A DNA stretch of 62,907 nt from Helicobacter suis (GTDB lineage: Bacteria; Campylobacterota; Campylobacteria; Campylobacterales; Helicobacteraceae). The translations under genes were made by a program, and so were the position numbers. Positions 39,643 to 48,967 of this stretch are shown in pieces (positions within the stretch are counted from its first letter, which is position 1; every line of letters starts with the position of its first letter). The DNA lies in NCBI RefSeq assembly GCF_902196125.1, contig NZ_CABIKG010000011.1:1-62907 (forward strand), given 5' to 3'. Below the pieces are notes generated by a model that was given only the letters and a program-made list of their open reading frames with translations, had not been told where the DNA came from and ran no database searches.

Positions 39643-40542
39643 CTACACCTTGGTGATATGGTGTTTGAGTGCGCTAAGCTCGCCTCTAACTAATTGCATA
39701 TACGCCTCTGCTAAAGCCTGAGTAATGGGTTTTTCTTGGCCACCTATAAGTCTACAATCTAGGGATTTAATGGGCAAAATCTCTGCCCCTGTACCTGCAA
39801 AAAAGGCCTCTTGGGCGTTATAAATTTCCTCCCGTGCTATGTGGCGCTCTATGATGGGGATTTGTAAATGCGCGGCTAATTCTAAAACGGTTTGGCGGGT
39901 GATAGAATCTAGGGCATAATCTAGGGGAGGAACGATGAGATGATCGCGCTGTACCATAAAAAAGCTCTCAGCAGAGCCTTCAGCCACAAAACCCTGATTA
40001 TCTAGCAATAAAGCATCTTCAAACCCACACAGAAGTGCCTCCTGTTTGGCTAGCTGGGAGTTAAGATAATGCGCGCTAGCTTTAGCTTTATTGGGGCTAG
40101 ATTGTACATCGTTTTTTCTAAAAGAACTGGTTTTAACCTTGATGCCCTCTATTGGGTTGTGTTTCCATGTTACTGTGGCAATTATAGTATGGATAGGAGG
40201 ATTATTACTACAAATCCCTAAACTACCAAGCCCCATAAACACAAGCGGGCGGATATAAGTATCCTCTTTGCAGGCATTGGCTTTTAAAAGATCTAAAGTA
40301 GCTTGTTTTAGCGCCTCTAAAGTATACACTTGATTAAGCATTAAAGTTTTACAAGAATCTAAGAGTCTTTGCATGTGATCGTGTAATCTAAAAACATACA
40401 AACCATCGCTACCTTTATAGGCGCGGATACCTTCAAAAACAGCGTTTGCATAATGCAGGCTATAACTTAGCACATGGACTGTAGCCTTATCAAATGGAAC
40501 AATGGCGTTATCTTGCCAAATGTAGGGGTGATTCATATCCAA
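39643..40542 (-). CDS. ilvE: branched-chain amino acid aminotransferase
   Basis: Class IV PLP-dependent aminotransferase of 299 residues, catalysing the last step of Leu, Ile and Val synthesis or the first of their breakdown. The family core includes HVLSYSLHYANAVFEGIRAY, the PLP lysine in SPNKAKASAHYLNSQLAK, and the phosphate-binding EGSAESFFMV and SITRQTVLELA. It is 2 bp from rhpA and 11 bp from the stomatin-like gene, in a four-gene run with unrelated functions. Confidence 0.95.
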   Translation of the reverse strand: MDMNHPYIWQDNAIVPFDKATVHVLSYSLHYANAVFEGIRAYKGSDGLYVFRLHDHMQRLLDSCKTLMLNQVYTLEALKQATLDLLKANACKEDTYIRPLVFMGLGSLGICSNNPPIHTIIATVTWKHNPIEGIKVKTSSFRKNDVQSSPNKAKASAHYLNSQLAKQEALLCGFEDALLLDNQGFVAEGSAESFFMVQRDHLIVPPLDYALDSITRQTVLELAAHLQIPIIERHIAREEIYNAQEAFFAGTGAEILPIKSLDCRLIGGQEKPITQALAEAYMQLVRGELSALKHHITKV

Positions 40543-40544
40543 CC

Positions 40545-41936
40545 TTAATATCTGCGTCTAGGGTCTTTAGAGCGCCCACTTTTATAAGTTTTAGAGGCAT
40601 ATTTTTTAGGGCGCGTAACTGGCTTAGGTTCTACTAAAATCTGATCTAAATCAACTTTATAGCTTTTAAATTGCAAACTCAAGAGCTTAAGTACTAATTG
40701 AGAGGGTTCAAATTGTTCGGTGAGTTGTTCGTATAAGCTCACCACTTCCGCGTCCACTTCTACCTTAGAGATAGCTTGAATCAAGCGATCTTCATTCATA
40801 TTAGGGATTTCATAAAGCTCAATAGAAGAACCGATGTCTTTTTGCATGCGTTGGAGTTCTTTATACTCTAAAGGCGTTACTAGAGTAATAGCCACACCCT
40901 TTTTACCCGCGCGCCCAGTACGCCCGATACGATGGATATAACTCTCTGTATTTAAGGGTAAATGGTAATTAAAAACATGGCTGACATCACTAATATCTAA
41001 ACCACGACTGGCCACATCAGTAGCCACTAAAACATCAGCTTGTTTAGATTTAAAAGCCTTAATAGATTCGCGGCGGGCGCGTTGTTCCATATCGCCATGT
41101 AAGGGCGTGGTTTTATAGCCCTTAGCGCTTAAAAATTGGTGTAATTCATCTACTTCTCTTTTCATGCGCATAAAAATAATGCTTTTGCTGTGATTTTCCT
41201 TGTCTAATAAGCGCATGATTGCTTCATTTCGTTCATGTTCATTGATCACATAAAAACGCTGGGAAATATCAGCATTAGTTACATGGGTAGGGGCGATGTG
41301 AATAGAGATAGGGTCTTGTAGTATTTTATTAGCCAAGTCTTTAATGGGAGCGGGCATGGTTGCTGAGAAGAGTAGAATCTGGGCATCTTCGGGCAAGTAA
41401 TTAAAAATCTCCTCAATATCATCTAAAAACCCCATGTCTAGCATTTCATCGCTCTCATCTAGTACCACCACTCTAGGGGCAAAACGCTTAAGGCGTTTAT
41501 TTTTTAGATGATCTAAGAGTCGCCCGGGGGTAGCAATCATGACTTGCGGGTTTCTCTCTAAAAGATCGCATTGCTTTTTAATGCTTTGCCCCCCATAAAC
41601 ACAAATAGTACGGGTGCGCGAGCTCTTGCCTAGCTTAAAAATTTCATCGCTAATTTGCATGGCTAACTCACGCGTGGGGGTGATGATAAGCGCCTCTATA
41701 CTTTTATCATTTTGCAAGTTTTGGATAATGGGCAAAGCAAAAGCGGCGGTTTTGCCGGTACCGGTTTGGGCTTGGGCGATCACATCTTTGCCTTCTAAGA
41801 TAACAGGAATAGCTTTTTCTTGGATAGGGCTAGGGCTAGTAAAACCCGCATCAGCAATGGATTTTAAGATTTTAGAGTGCAAACCCAAATCTTTAAAAGA
41901 ACAAACGGGGGATTCTTCAGGGTTATTTGTTAGCAT
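40545..41936 (-). CDS. rhpA: DEAD-box RNA helicase
   Basis: ATP-dependent RNA helicase of 463 residues with the complete motif set: Q motif SPIQEKAIP, motif I AQTGTGKT, Ia PTRELA, Ib TPGR, II DESD (in place of DEAD), III SAT, IV IIFMRMKRE, V DVASRGLDI and VI HRIGRTGRAGKKG. The C-terminus is basic (RSKDPRRRY). RhpA of H. pylori works with RNase J in mRNA decay; no RNase J gene is seen here. The neighbouring stomatin gene and the motif pattern support orthology. First gene of the minus cluster, divergent from ccdA. Confidence 0.9.
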   Translation of the reverse strand: MLTNNPEESPVCSFKDLGLHSKILKSIADAGFTSPSPIQEKAIPVILEGKDVIAQAQTGTGKTAAFALPIIQNLQNDKSIEALIITPTRELAMQISDEIFKLGKSSRTRTICVYGGQSIKKQCDLLERNPQVMIATPGRLLDHLKNKRLKRFAPRVVVLDESDEMLDMGFLDDIEEIFNYLPEDAQILLFSATMPAPIKDLANKILQDPISIHIAPTHVTNADISQRFYVINEHERNEAIMRLLDKENHSKSIIFMRMKREVDELHQFLSAKGYKTTPLHGDMEQRARRESIKAFKSKQADVLVATDVASRGLDISDVSHVFNYHLPLNTESYIHRIGRTGRAGKKGVAITLVTPLEYKELQRMQKDIGSSIELYEIPNMNEDRLIQAISKVEVDAEVVSLYEQLTEQFEPSQLVLKLLSLQFKSYKVDLDQILVEPKPVTRPKKYASKTYKSGRSKDPRRRY

Positions 41937-41985
41937 GTGGTGTATGTCAGTGTCCTTAATTTTCTAAGTATGCTTAAAGATTTGT

Positions 41986-41991
41986 TATTAT
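41986..41991 (+). promoter_or_regulatory. -10 box for the ccdA operon
   Basis: TATTAT 26 bp upstream of the ccdA ATG, in the 81 bp between rhpA and ccdA. The next ten genes on this strand have gaps of at most about 25 bp or overlaps, so this is probably the main promoter for 42018-49916. Confidence 0.5.
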
Positions 41992-42017
41992 AGCAAAAAA
42001 CACTTAGGATAACTGAA

Positions 42018-42749
42018 ATGTTGGAGGATACCCTATTATCTATTTTTGATCACATGCCACTAGTGGCCTCATTTTTTGCCGGGATTTTAGCCTTTTTAAG
42101 CCCCTGTATTTTACCCCTCATTCCAGCCTACATGTCTTATATCTCCCAAACCTCCCTAGAAGACCTTAAAAATGGCCAAGCTAGCCGTTTTTCTATCTTG
42201 ATTAAGGCTAGTTTATTTGTACTAGGTTTTGGGTTGATCTTTTGGCTCATTGGGGTTTCTATGGCTAAGATCATGCACGCTTATTTAAATGGTACATGGG
42301 CACGGGTAATTTCTGGATCTTTAGTGATTTTATTTGGGCTGCATTTCTTAGGGATTTTACCCATTAAATTACTCTATCAAAGCAAAACTTGGGACATGCA
42401 TCTGGAGTTTAAAAACCCGTTTTTACAGAGTTTAGTACCCTTAGTGCTTGGAATGAGTTTTGCGCTAGGGTGGACTCCTTGTATTGGGCCTATTTTTACT
42501 AGCATTGTATTATTAAGCGGAGCCCAGCATGTCTATGGCATGGCATTATTAGGGGTATTTGTACTAGGCTTTGGTGTGCCCTTTTTAATCGTGGCTTTAG
42601 TGATCAACCAAGCTTTAGGGTTTCTTAAAAAAATTAGACAATATGCTTACTGGATTGAAAAAATTTCAGGGTTAATCTTACTTTTAATGGGGATTTTAAT
42701 TATAAGCGGGCAGATGGATCGTTTGGGCGCTTTTTTATTGCGATTATAG
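42018..42749 (+). CDS. ccdA: cytochrome c biogenesis protein CcdA
   Basis: Membrane thiol transporter of 243 residues with six helices that carries reducing power from cytosolic thioredoxin to the periplasm for cytochrome c maturation. The paired active-site cysteines are in FLSPCILPLIPAYMSY (helix 1) and LGWTPCIGPIFTSI (helix 4), the two pseudo-repeats of the family. First gene of the long plus-strand operon. Confidence 0.95.
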   Translation: MLEDTLLSIFDHMPLVASFFAGILAFLSPCILPLIPAYMSYISQTSLEDLKNGQASRFSILIKASLFVLGFGLIFWLIGVSMAKIMHAYLNGTWARVISGSLVILFGLHFLGILPIKLLYQSKTWDMHLEFKNPFLQSLVPLVLGMSFALGWTPCIGPIFTSIVLLSGAQHVYGMALLGVFVLGFGVPFLIVALVINQALGFLKKIRQYAYWIEKISGLILLLMGILIISGQMDRLGAFLLRL

Positions 42750-42758
42750 GAGATTTTT

Positions 42759-44009
42759 TTGCTATTAAAAAATGCAAGATTAGCAGAGGGGGAAAGAGTA
42801 GATGTGCGGGTAGTGGGCGATTATATTGAATCAATAGAAAATTTTTTAAGCCCTAGCCAGCATGAAAGCGTGATAGATTGCCAAGATCATACCCTCTTGC
42901 CTAGTTTTATAGATTTAGGTGTGTTTTTACATAATTTGCAAGCAAAAACCTATCTTAAGCTTAAAAAGCAGGCTTTAAAAGGGGGTGTGGGGACTTTAAT
43001 GGGCATCGATCTAACCCCCTTATACTCTTTGAATGAACCTGATATGCAACCTCTAAGTTTAGAACAACAAGATATTGCTAGCCCCTTAGAAGCCGCATTA
43101 GAACAAGCTATTGCCTTTAAAGACCCTATTTGTTTTCACCCTTTAAATGCAAAAGAGCGGTTACAAAATTTAGCCATGTTACATGGACAGTTGCCCCCAA
43201 ATAGCCCGGCTTGTTTGTATATTTACAATTTGGAGGGGCAAAAACTCTTACCCGCTTTAGATTATGCCAAAATGCTTAGTTTGCCTTTGGTGTGTGGGGT
43301 GCGTGGCTATGAGGGGCGGCCTACTCTTGCTATCATGGACTCTAGTCCTTTAGCTTATGAATTAGGTTTGCCCAGTGTAAGCCCTTTGATTCAAATTAAA
43401 GAAGTTGGCAAATATGCAGCTATGGCTTTACACACCCAAATACCTACTATGTTAGATAGCATAGTAGAATTAGAAGCGCTTAAAATCACGCAGGCTTTTA
43501 AATCTTTAGGCGCGCCTCTTTTTGTACAAACCCCTTTACACCATTTGATTTTAGAAGAGCAAATTTATAAGCGCTATGATTCGCGTGCTAAAATTTTGCC
43601 ACCTCTAAAGGATAAAGAACAACAAGAAGCCCTCAAACACGCCTTGCAAAATGGCCAAATAGACATGCTCACCTCGCTACACTACACCCACACGCCCTCT
43701 TTAAAAATATTTGAAGAAGCCCCCTTTGGCATGCAAAGTATTGATGCTTTCTTTGCACTTGCTTATACGCATTTAGTTAAAACACAAATCATTAGCCTTA
43801 AACAACTCACTATCCTAATGGCAAGCAATCCCGGGCGTTTTTTAAAGGGCAATTATGGGGAAATAGCTATAGGTAAAGAGGCGCGTTTAATGCTTGTAGA
43901 TTTAAACAAAAAAACCCAAGTGAATAACCCTTATAGTATTTATCACCAACATATCTTAGAGGGTTCTGTTCTTTTTGTAATAGCAGGGGAAAATATTTAT
44001 GAACACTAA
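42759..44009 (+). CDS. dihydroorotase-like protein lacking metal ligands (PyrC')
   Basis: A 416-residue amidohydrolase-superfamily protein of dihydroorotase type, starting at a TTG with AGGAGA upstream. The fold is recognisable (LPSFIDLGVFL, LPPLKDKEQQEALKHAL, LMASNPGRFL, GKEARLMLVDL). But the HxH that binds zinc, normally in IDxHVHxR, reads IDLGVFLHN, and the late TSDHAPH motif reads TSLHYTH. It is therefore probably catalytically dead, like PyrC' of Pseudomonas, which supports aspartate transcarbamoylase. The true PyrC would be elsewhere. It overlaps mqnX by 11 nt. Confidence 0.82.
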   Translation: MLLKNARLAEGERVDVRVVGDYIESIENFLSPSQHESVIDCQDHTLLPSFIDLGVFLHNLQAKTYLKLKKQALKGGVGTLMGIDLTPLYSLNEPDMQPLSLEQQDIASPLEAALEQAIAFKDPICFHPLNAKERLQNLAMLHGQLPPNSPACLYIYNLEGQKLLPALDYAKMLSLPLVCGVRGYEGRPTLAIMDSSPLAYELGLPSVSPLIQIKEVGKYAAMALHTQIPTMLDSIVELEALKITQAFKSLGAPLFVQTPLHHLILEEQIYKRYDSRAKILPPLKDKEQQEALKHALQNGQIDMLTSLHYTHTPSLKIFEEAPFGMQSIDAFFALAYTHLVKTQIISLKQLTILMASNPGRFLKGNYGEIAIGKEARLMLVDLNKKTQVNNPYSIYHQHILEGSVLFVIAGENIYEH

Positions 44010-45255
44010 AATTATTGGCGCGCGGGCGTTGTTATTGTGTAATGCTAATTTTGACATGCTCAAAGATGGGGGAGTGGTGGTGCAGGGGGGTGAAATTATA
44101 GATGTGGGCGATTTTGCTTTTCTTAATAGAAAGTATAAAGGGGCTAAATCTCATTTTGATAAAAATGGCTTACTCTTGCCAGCCTTTGTTAATCCCCATA
44201 TGCATTTAGAATTTTGCGGGCAAAAAAATAGCTTTGATTATGGGAGTTTTGAAAATTGGCTAAGCAGTGTCATGCAAAATAGATTGAAGGTTTTGAAAAG
44301 ATCAGTATTACACATGCAAAGAGGTATACAAACCCAGCTATTAAGTGGTGTAGGCAGTGTGGGGGCTATTAGCAGTTATGGGCTAGATCGAGATTGTCTT
44401 AAAAACTCGCCTTTGCGGGTGGTGTTTTTTGATGAACTCATTGGAGGGCAGGCCACTTCCTCTAATTTTAAAACTTTTAGCCAGCGCCATGCCCTCACAG
44501 AGCAGCTTAAAGGTGCGCGTTTTATCCCGGCTATTGCTATCCATGCGCCCTATTCGGTGCATAAAGATTTAGCCAAAAGGGTATTAGATACTTATAAAAG
44601 CCCTGTGATCTCCACCCACTTTTTAGAATCGCAGGCTGAGTTAGAATGGTTAGAAAACCAGCAAGGTTGGTTTTTAAAGTTTTATAAAGAGATTTTAAAA
44701 ACCACCCCTAGCCCCAATTATAACAATGCCTTAGAATTTTTAGACCTCTTTAAAAACCAACGCCTATTACTCGTACATGCCTTATTTGCAAATCGCCAGC
44801 ATTTAGAACATGCTAAACACATCGCACAAACCACTCTTATTACATGCCCGCGTTCTAATCGCCTTTTAAGTGGCAAAATCTTAGAGAGAAAGTTAGCTGA
44901 ACAGTTAAATATTGCTATAGCCATTGCTACCGATGGAGAGAGTTCTAATTACAATTTGAATTTTTTAGAAGAGTTACGCATGGCTTTGTGGGCATTTCAA
45001 AAGCCCTTATTAGAGTTGTTACCAGAGATTTTACTAGGTGCAACTTTGCATGCTAGTAAAGCCTTAGGGCTTAATGGGGGGAGTTTAGAAAAAGGCAAGT
45101 TTGCAGATTTAGCTTTATTTAGCTTTAGGGGTGAAGTTAAAATCAGCGGTATTTTAAATTGGCTTTTACATGTACGCCGCGCAAAGGATTTATGGGTGCA
45201 GGGGGAGAGGGTTGTAGCGCTAAAAACGCTTTTAAGCCAACATGCGCTAAGCTAG
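43999..45255 (+). CDS. mqnX: aminodeoxyfutalosine deaminase
   Basis: Zinc amidohydrolase of 418 residues. Metal ligands are FVNPHMHLEF (HxH), AIHAPYSVH and STHFLESQAE, with the conserved ATDGESSNYNLNFLEEL carrying the last aspartate. In Helicobacter the corresponding enzyme (HP0267) deaminates 6-amino-6-deoxyfutalosine in the futalosine route to menaquinone, the quinone used by the fumarate reductase encoded in this window. Generic annotation as chlorohydrolase/SsnA or MTA deaminase is the alternative. It follows the PyrC-like gene with overlap. Confidence 0.85.
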   Translation: MNTKIIGARALLLCNANFDMLKDGGVVVQGGEIIDVGDFAFLNRKYKGAKSHFDKNGLLLPAFVNPHMHLEFCGQKNSFDYGSFENWLSSVMQNRLKVLKRSVLHMQRGIQTQLLSGVGSVGAISSYGLDRDCLKNSPLRVVFFDELIGGQATSSNFKTFSQRHALTEQLKGARFIPAIAIHAPYSVHKDLAKRVLDTYKSPVISTHFLESQAELEWLENQQGWFLKFYKEILKTTPSPNYNNALEFLDLFKNQRLLLVHALFANRQHLEHAKHIAQTTLITCPRSNRLLSGKILERKLAEQLNIAIAIATDGESSNYNLNFLEELRMALWAFQKPLLELLPEILLGATLHASKALGLNGGSLEKGKFADLALFSFRGEVKISGILNWLLHVRRAKDLWVQGERVVALKTLLSQHALS

Positions 45256-45280
45256 AGGGCTAGTTTATCGGAGGTGTTTT

Positions 45281-45523
45281 ATGCAATTGCACTTAGCTAA
45301 AATGGATAGAAAACAAAGTAAACTTTATAGCATTAGCCTAGAGGAACTCTACCAAAAAGCCCTTAAAAAAGAACATATTTTTTACTTTGCACCCACTAAC
45401 GCCCATAAGGATATGCTACAAGCTCTAGCCTTTTTAGAAAAGCAAAATTGCCGCGTACATTTATCTGAGGTACGGGTTAGTTCAGATCAGAAGGATTTTA
45501 TTTACCAACTCCACATTATCTAA
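45281..45523 (+). CDS. small HP0268-family protein (putative nuclease)
   Basis: An 80-residue protein, MQLHLAKMDRKQ at the N-terminus and FIYQLHII at the C-terminus, with an alternating alpha/beta pattern. It sits between mqnX and miaB, the position of HP0268 in H. pylori. HP0268 was reported to have an Smr-like fold and nicking endonuclease or RNase activity. I infer orthology from size and synteny; activity here is not shown by the sequence. A GGAG ribosome site precedes the ATG. Confidence 0.7.
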   Translation: MQLHLAKMDRKQSKLYSISLEELYQKALKKEHIFYFAPTNAHKDMLQALAFLEKQNCRVHLSEVRVSSDQKDFIYQLHII

Positions 45524-45526
45524 ACC

Positions 45527-46834
45527 ATGCAAAACCAAAAAGTTTATATAGAAACGATGGGCTGTGCGATGAATACGCGCGATAGCCAGCATTTAGTAGG
45601 CGAGTTAAGTAAAGTGGGTTATGTAGAAGTAAAAGAGGCTAAAGAAGCTGATTTAATTTTAATTAATACTTGTAGTGTGCGCGAAAAACCAGAAAGAAAG
45701 CTATTTTCTGAGATCGGGCAGTTTGCCAAGATTAAAAAGCCCCATGCCAAAATTGGCGTGTGTGGGTGTAGCGCAAGCCATATGGGCGCGCAGATTTTAC
45801 AAAAAGCCCCGAGTGTGGATTTTGTTTTAGGGGCGCGCAATATTTCTAAGATCACAGATATTATTAAGCAAGAAAAAGCTATTGAGGTATCTTTAGATCA
45901 TGATGATAGCACCTATGTTTTTAACACCCATGCCCCTAGCCAAGTTAAAGCCCTTTTAAATATCTCTATTGGTTGTGATAAACATTGCACCTATTGCATT
46001 GTACCCCATACAAGGGGTAGAGAAATTTCTATCCCTATGGATTTGATTTTAAAAGAGGCAGAAAAACTAGCCAAACAAGGGGTTAAAGAGATTTTACTCT
46101 TAGGGCAGAATGTGAATAATTATGGGGTGCGTTTTAGTAGTGATCACTCTAAGGTTAATTTTAGCACCCTTTTAGAGGCGCTAAGCCAAATTGATGGGTT
46201 AAAGCGTATCCGTTTTACCTCCCCCCACCCTTTGCATATGGATAATGCCTTTTTAGAGTGTTTTGCTAAAAATCCTAAGGTGTGTAAGAGTATTCATATC
46301 CCTTTGCAGAGTGGATCAAACACCATTTTAAAGGCGATGAAAAGAGGATATAGCAAAGAGTGGTATTTAGATCGCATTGCGCGTTTAAAATCTCTTGTAC
46401 CAGATGTGGGGATTAGCACAGATATTATTGTGGGTTTTCCGGGTGAGACACAGAAAGATTTTGAACAAACTTTAGAGGTATTAGAACAGGTGCGTTTTGA
46501 TACGCTTTATAGCTTTATTTATTCAGCACGCCCCCTCACCCCCGCCTATCACTTAGAAAAAGTACCAGAAAACATTGCTCATAGCAATTTAAAACGCTTA
46601 CAAAGCCGCCATAAAGAAATTTTAGAGCAAAAAGCAAAAGATGAGGTAGGCAAAATCCACTCAGTATTAATAGAAAATATCACAAAACCCCTAGCAGAAG
46701 GCCGTAGCGATAATGGACGGCTATTAAGCTTTGAAGCGCTAAATGCACAGGTGGGGGATTTAGTTAGCGTGCAGGTGATCGCGCATCATAAAGGCAGGTT
46801 AAAGGGGCGTTTAATGGGATTTAAACCTTGTTAA
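45527..46834 (+). CDS. miaB: tRNA-2-methylthio-N6-dimethylallyladenosine synthase
   Basis: Radical-SAM methylthiotransferase that converts i6A37 to ms2i6A37 in tRNAs. The auxiliary cluster cysteines are in ETMGCAMNTRDSQ, NTCSVREKPERK and GVCGCSAS, the radical-SAM cluster in GCDKHCTYCIVPHTRGRE, and a TRAM domain is at the C-terminus (IENITKPLAEGRSDNGRLLS). The VREKPERK segment marks MiaB proper. It starts 4 bp after the HP0268-like gene. Confidence 0.96.
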   Translation: MQNQKVYIETMGCAMNTRDSQHLVGELSKVGYVEVKEAKEADLILINTCSVREKPERKLFSEIGQFAKIKKPHAKIGVCGCSASHMGAQILQKAPSVDFVLGARNISKITDIIKQEKAIEVSLDHDDSTYVFNTHAPSQVKALLNISIGCDKHCTYCIVPHTRGREISIPMDLILKEAEKLAKQGVKEILLLGQNVNNYGVRFSSDHSKVNFSTLLEALSQIDGLKRIRFTSPHPLHMDNAFLECFAKNPKVCKSIHIPLQSGSNTILKAMKRGYSKEWYLDRIARLKSLVPDVGISTDIIVGFPGETQKDFEQTLEVLEQVRFDTLYSFIYSARPLTPAYHLEKVPENIAHSNLKRLQSRHKEILEQKAKDEVGKIHSVLIENITKPLAEGRSDNGRLLSFEALNAQVGDLVSVQVIAHHKGRLKGRLMGFKPC

Positions 46835-47448
46835 AACGGTTTAGAAATGGCTTTGTTTTGCGGGCTGTACCCGTGCTTATTTATTGGGTTTTGACATGTC
46901 TTTTTAAAACTTGTAGAAACCGCTTTTATTTGGCTCAGGGGTTAGAAAAACAATCCTTTATTGCTAGCTTTTGGCATGGAGAAATTGCGATGTTGCCCTT
47001 TGCTTATTTGCGTTTGAAAAAAAAGCCTAATTTATATGTGGTGGCTAGCCAGCATTTTGATGGGAGTTTAGCCGCAAGGCTTTATGAATGCTTTGGGTTT
47101 ATGTCTATTAGAGGATCGTCTAAAAAGGGGGGTGTACGCGTATTAGTTGAGGGCATGAAACATTTAAAAGAGGGGGCAGATGTGGGGCTTACACCAGATG
47201 GGCCTAAGGGGCCTTATCATAGCATCGCTGATGGGGTGGTGGCTTTGGCACAAAAAACAGGAGTGGGGGTGGTGGTTTGCCGTGTAATTTTTACCAATGC
47301 TTTTACTTTTAACACTTGGGATCGCTTTAAACTACCCAAACCCTTTTCTAAAGTCCATTATTACATGTTAGAGCCTTTCTTTATTCCAAAAGACATGGGA
47401 TTATTAGAGGCTAAGGCTTTGCTTGCCGCACATATGGAGATTACTTAA
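46828..47448 (+). CDS. lpxJ: DUF374 lipid A secondary acyltransferase (LpxJ type)
   Basis: A 206-residue acyltransferase-like protein with one hydrophobic N-terminal segment. FWHGEIAMLPFAY, SQHFDGSLAARL, IRGSSKKGGVR and LTPDGPKGPYHS are the DUF374 signatures related to PlsC-type HX4D enzymes. LpxJ, described in H. pylori as the late lipid A acyltransferase of this family, has the same genomic place after miaB as I recall. It would add the secondary acyl chain before Kdo in the lipid A route that includes LpxD. It starts at a TTG overlapping the miaB stop. Confidence 0.8.
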   Translation: MLKRFRNGFVLRAVPVLIYWVLTCLFKTCRNRFYLAQGLEKQSFIASFWHGEIAMLPFAYLRLKKKPNLYVVASQHFDGSLAARLYECFGFMSIRGSSKKGGVRVLVEGMKHLKEGADVGLTPDGPKGPYHSIADGVVALAQKTGVGVVVCRVIFTNAFTFNTWDRFKLPKPFSKVHYYMLEPFFIPKDMGLLEAKALLAAHMEIT

Positions 47449-48456
47449 ATGGGAATGTGGCAATCTCTTAAAAATGCTTTTTATGACAATATACGGGCTT
47501 TGTTTTTCTCTGATGTGTTTTTGTGCTTTAATTATGATAGCGATATTTTTTTAAGCCGTATTGAGCGGATCAAATGGAAAAAAACCCGTGAAGTTATTAA
47601 CAAAGTCTACTCAGTTAAAAATGGTCTAGTTACAATTAGAGCCCTTAAAGATGCCAGTGATTTTTTTACAACTTATCCCTTTTCCTATTTATGTGGCATG
47701 CCAAAGAGTGAAGAACAGGGCATGTGTAAAAAAACAGATTTAGAGCGGCATTTACCCCCCCAAACCACTTATAAGGATTTAGTGATCCTTGAAATTGATG
47801 GTTATTGTTTTTTCATCACTAAAAAGGCTTTAGAACAAGAGGTTAACACCTTTAATTCTGATTTGCGCGAATTTGATTATCTCTTTTCCCCTTTTTTATT
47901 GATGTATAGTTTTATTAAACCCATGTTAGAGGATAATATTGTTATCTATGCCACTTTAGAACATGCGCGCTTTTTTGTGATGATTAGCAATAAAAAAGAG
48001 ATTTGTTATAGCAAATATTATCGTTTTGAAACAAGCGCAACACTAGGCTTACAGATGCAACAAGAGGATAAAGAAATTTATGAACGAGAAGAGCACAAAC
48101 TCCAATCTTTTTTAAAATCCATTGAGGCAAATTTGATGAATATGGATTTTGGCCAACCTGCTGCTAAAGACCAGCCCTCAGAAGATCCAGAAATGTTAGT
48201 AGATAACATGCTCCATGTAAATGATATTGTGCGCTTTTTACAAGAGTCTATTAAAGCGGTTTATGACGATCCTAGTTGTCATATTGATGATTTTATTGAA
48301 AAAGTTGTTATTTTAAACACTTATGAAATTTCTCACCAACTCATTGAGGCGCTTAGAGATGAGATCATGTTAGATGTGATAAATGTCCCTATGTCTCTTG
48401 TAGAACAAATGGGGATTTTGGCTAAAAAAGAGCAAAATCGTGAAGTTCAGTTATAG
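47449..48456 (+). CDS. PilM-like actin-fold protein, probable flagellar cage component
   Basis: A 335-residue soluble protein without a signal. The central part (about 105-200) has repeated beta strands and short helices (KDLVILEIDGYCFFITKKAL, VIYATLEHARFFVMI, ICYSKYYRFE) that resemble the second half of PilM/GspL actin-like domains. The C-terminal third is helical and acidic. It does not show the PilM nucleotide motifs clearly. The main argument is context: the next two genes have the topologies of PilN and PilO. PilM/N/O homologues were recently reported to form a cage around the Helicobacter and Campylobacter flagellar motor. Confidence 0.5.
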   Translation: MGMWQSLKNAFYDNIRALFFSDVFLCFNYDSDIFLSRIERIKWKKTREVINKVYSVKNGLVTIRALKDASDFFTTYPFSYLCGMPKSEEQGMCKKTDLERHLPPQTTYKDLVILEIDGYCFFITKKALEQEVNTFNSDLREFDYLFSPFLLMYSFIKPMLEDNIVIYATLEHARFFVMISNKKEICYSKYYRFETSATLGLQMQQEDKEIYEREEHKLQSFLKSIEANLMNMDFGQPAAKDQPSEDPEMLVDNMLHVNDIVRFLQESIKAVYDDPSCHIDDFIEKVVILNTYEISHQLIEALRDEIMLDVINVPMSLVEQMGILAKKEQNREVQL

Positions 48457-48967
48457 AGAGCCAATTGATAAACGCATGGTAAGTTCGCTTACCAAAGTTT
48501 GGATCTTTTATATTACACTCTCTGTATTGGCAATCTATGGTACAACTTATGCTTTACAAAAATACACTTGGCTAGTTGCCCGTAATGTAGAAATTTTAAA
48601 AGTACAAAGCGGTATTTATAGCCACGAAACTTTACGGCTTAAAGAAGACATTGATAAAACCATGCACACTTTGCAAGGTGTTCAAGATAAATCTAATTAC
48701 ATTATTAACATCAAAGAGTCTATTAGGGGCGTTTTGGAGATGATTCCAGATGATATTACAATCCAATCTATCACCATTGATTACTCTAGCCTCACTTTAA
48801 AAGGAGTTGTCCCCTCTAAACAATCTTTTGAATTAACTATCCAACAAAGATTAGATTCGATCTTTGAAAATAGCCATGTAGAGTTTTACCCACTCAGCAA
48901 TGGCTGGTTTAGCTTTGTTTCTATTAATTCATCTGTTTTACCTTTTATTGCAAAAAAGGCTGATTAA
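48440..48967 (+). CDS. PilN-like bitopic membrane protein
   Basis: A 175-residue protein with a short cytosolic N-terminus (MKFSYREPIDKRM), one membrane helix at about 22-40, a coiled coil (about 45-80) and a small ferredoxin-like domain (DITIQSITIDYSSLTLKGVV). This is the PilN layout, in which the N-terminal peptide docks into PilM. It overlaps the PilM-like gene by 17 nt and shares one base with the PilO-like gene, so the three are translationally linked. Confidence 0.55.
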   Translation: MKFSYREPIDKRMVSSLTKVWIFYITLSVLAIYGTTYALQKYTWLVARNVEILKVQSGIYSHETLRLKEDIDKTMHTLQGVQDKSNYIINIKESIRGVLEMIPDDITIQSITIDYSSLTLKGVVPSKQSFELTIQQRLDSIFENSHVEFYPLSNGWFSFVSINSSVLPFIAKKAD

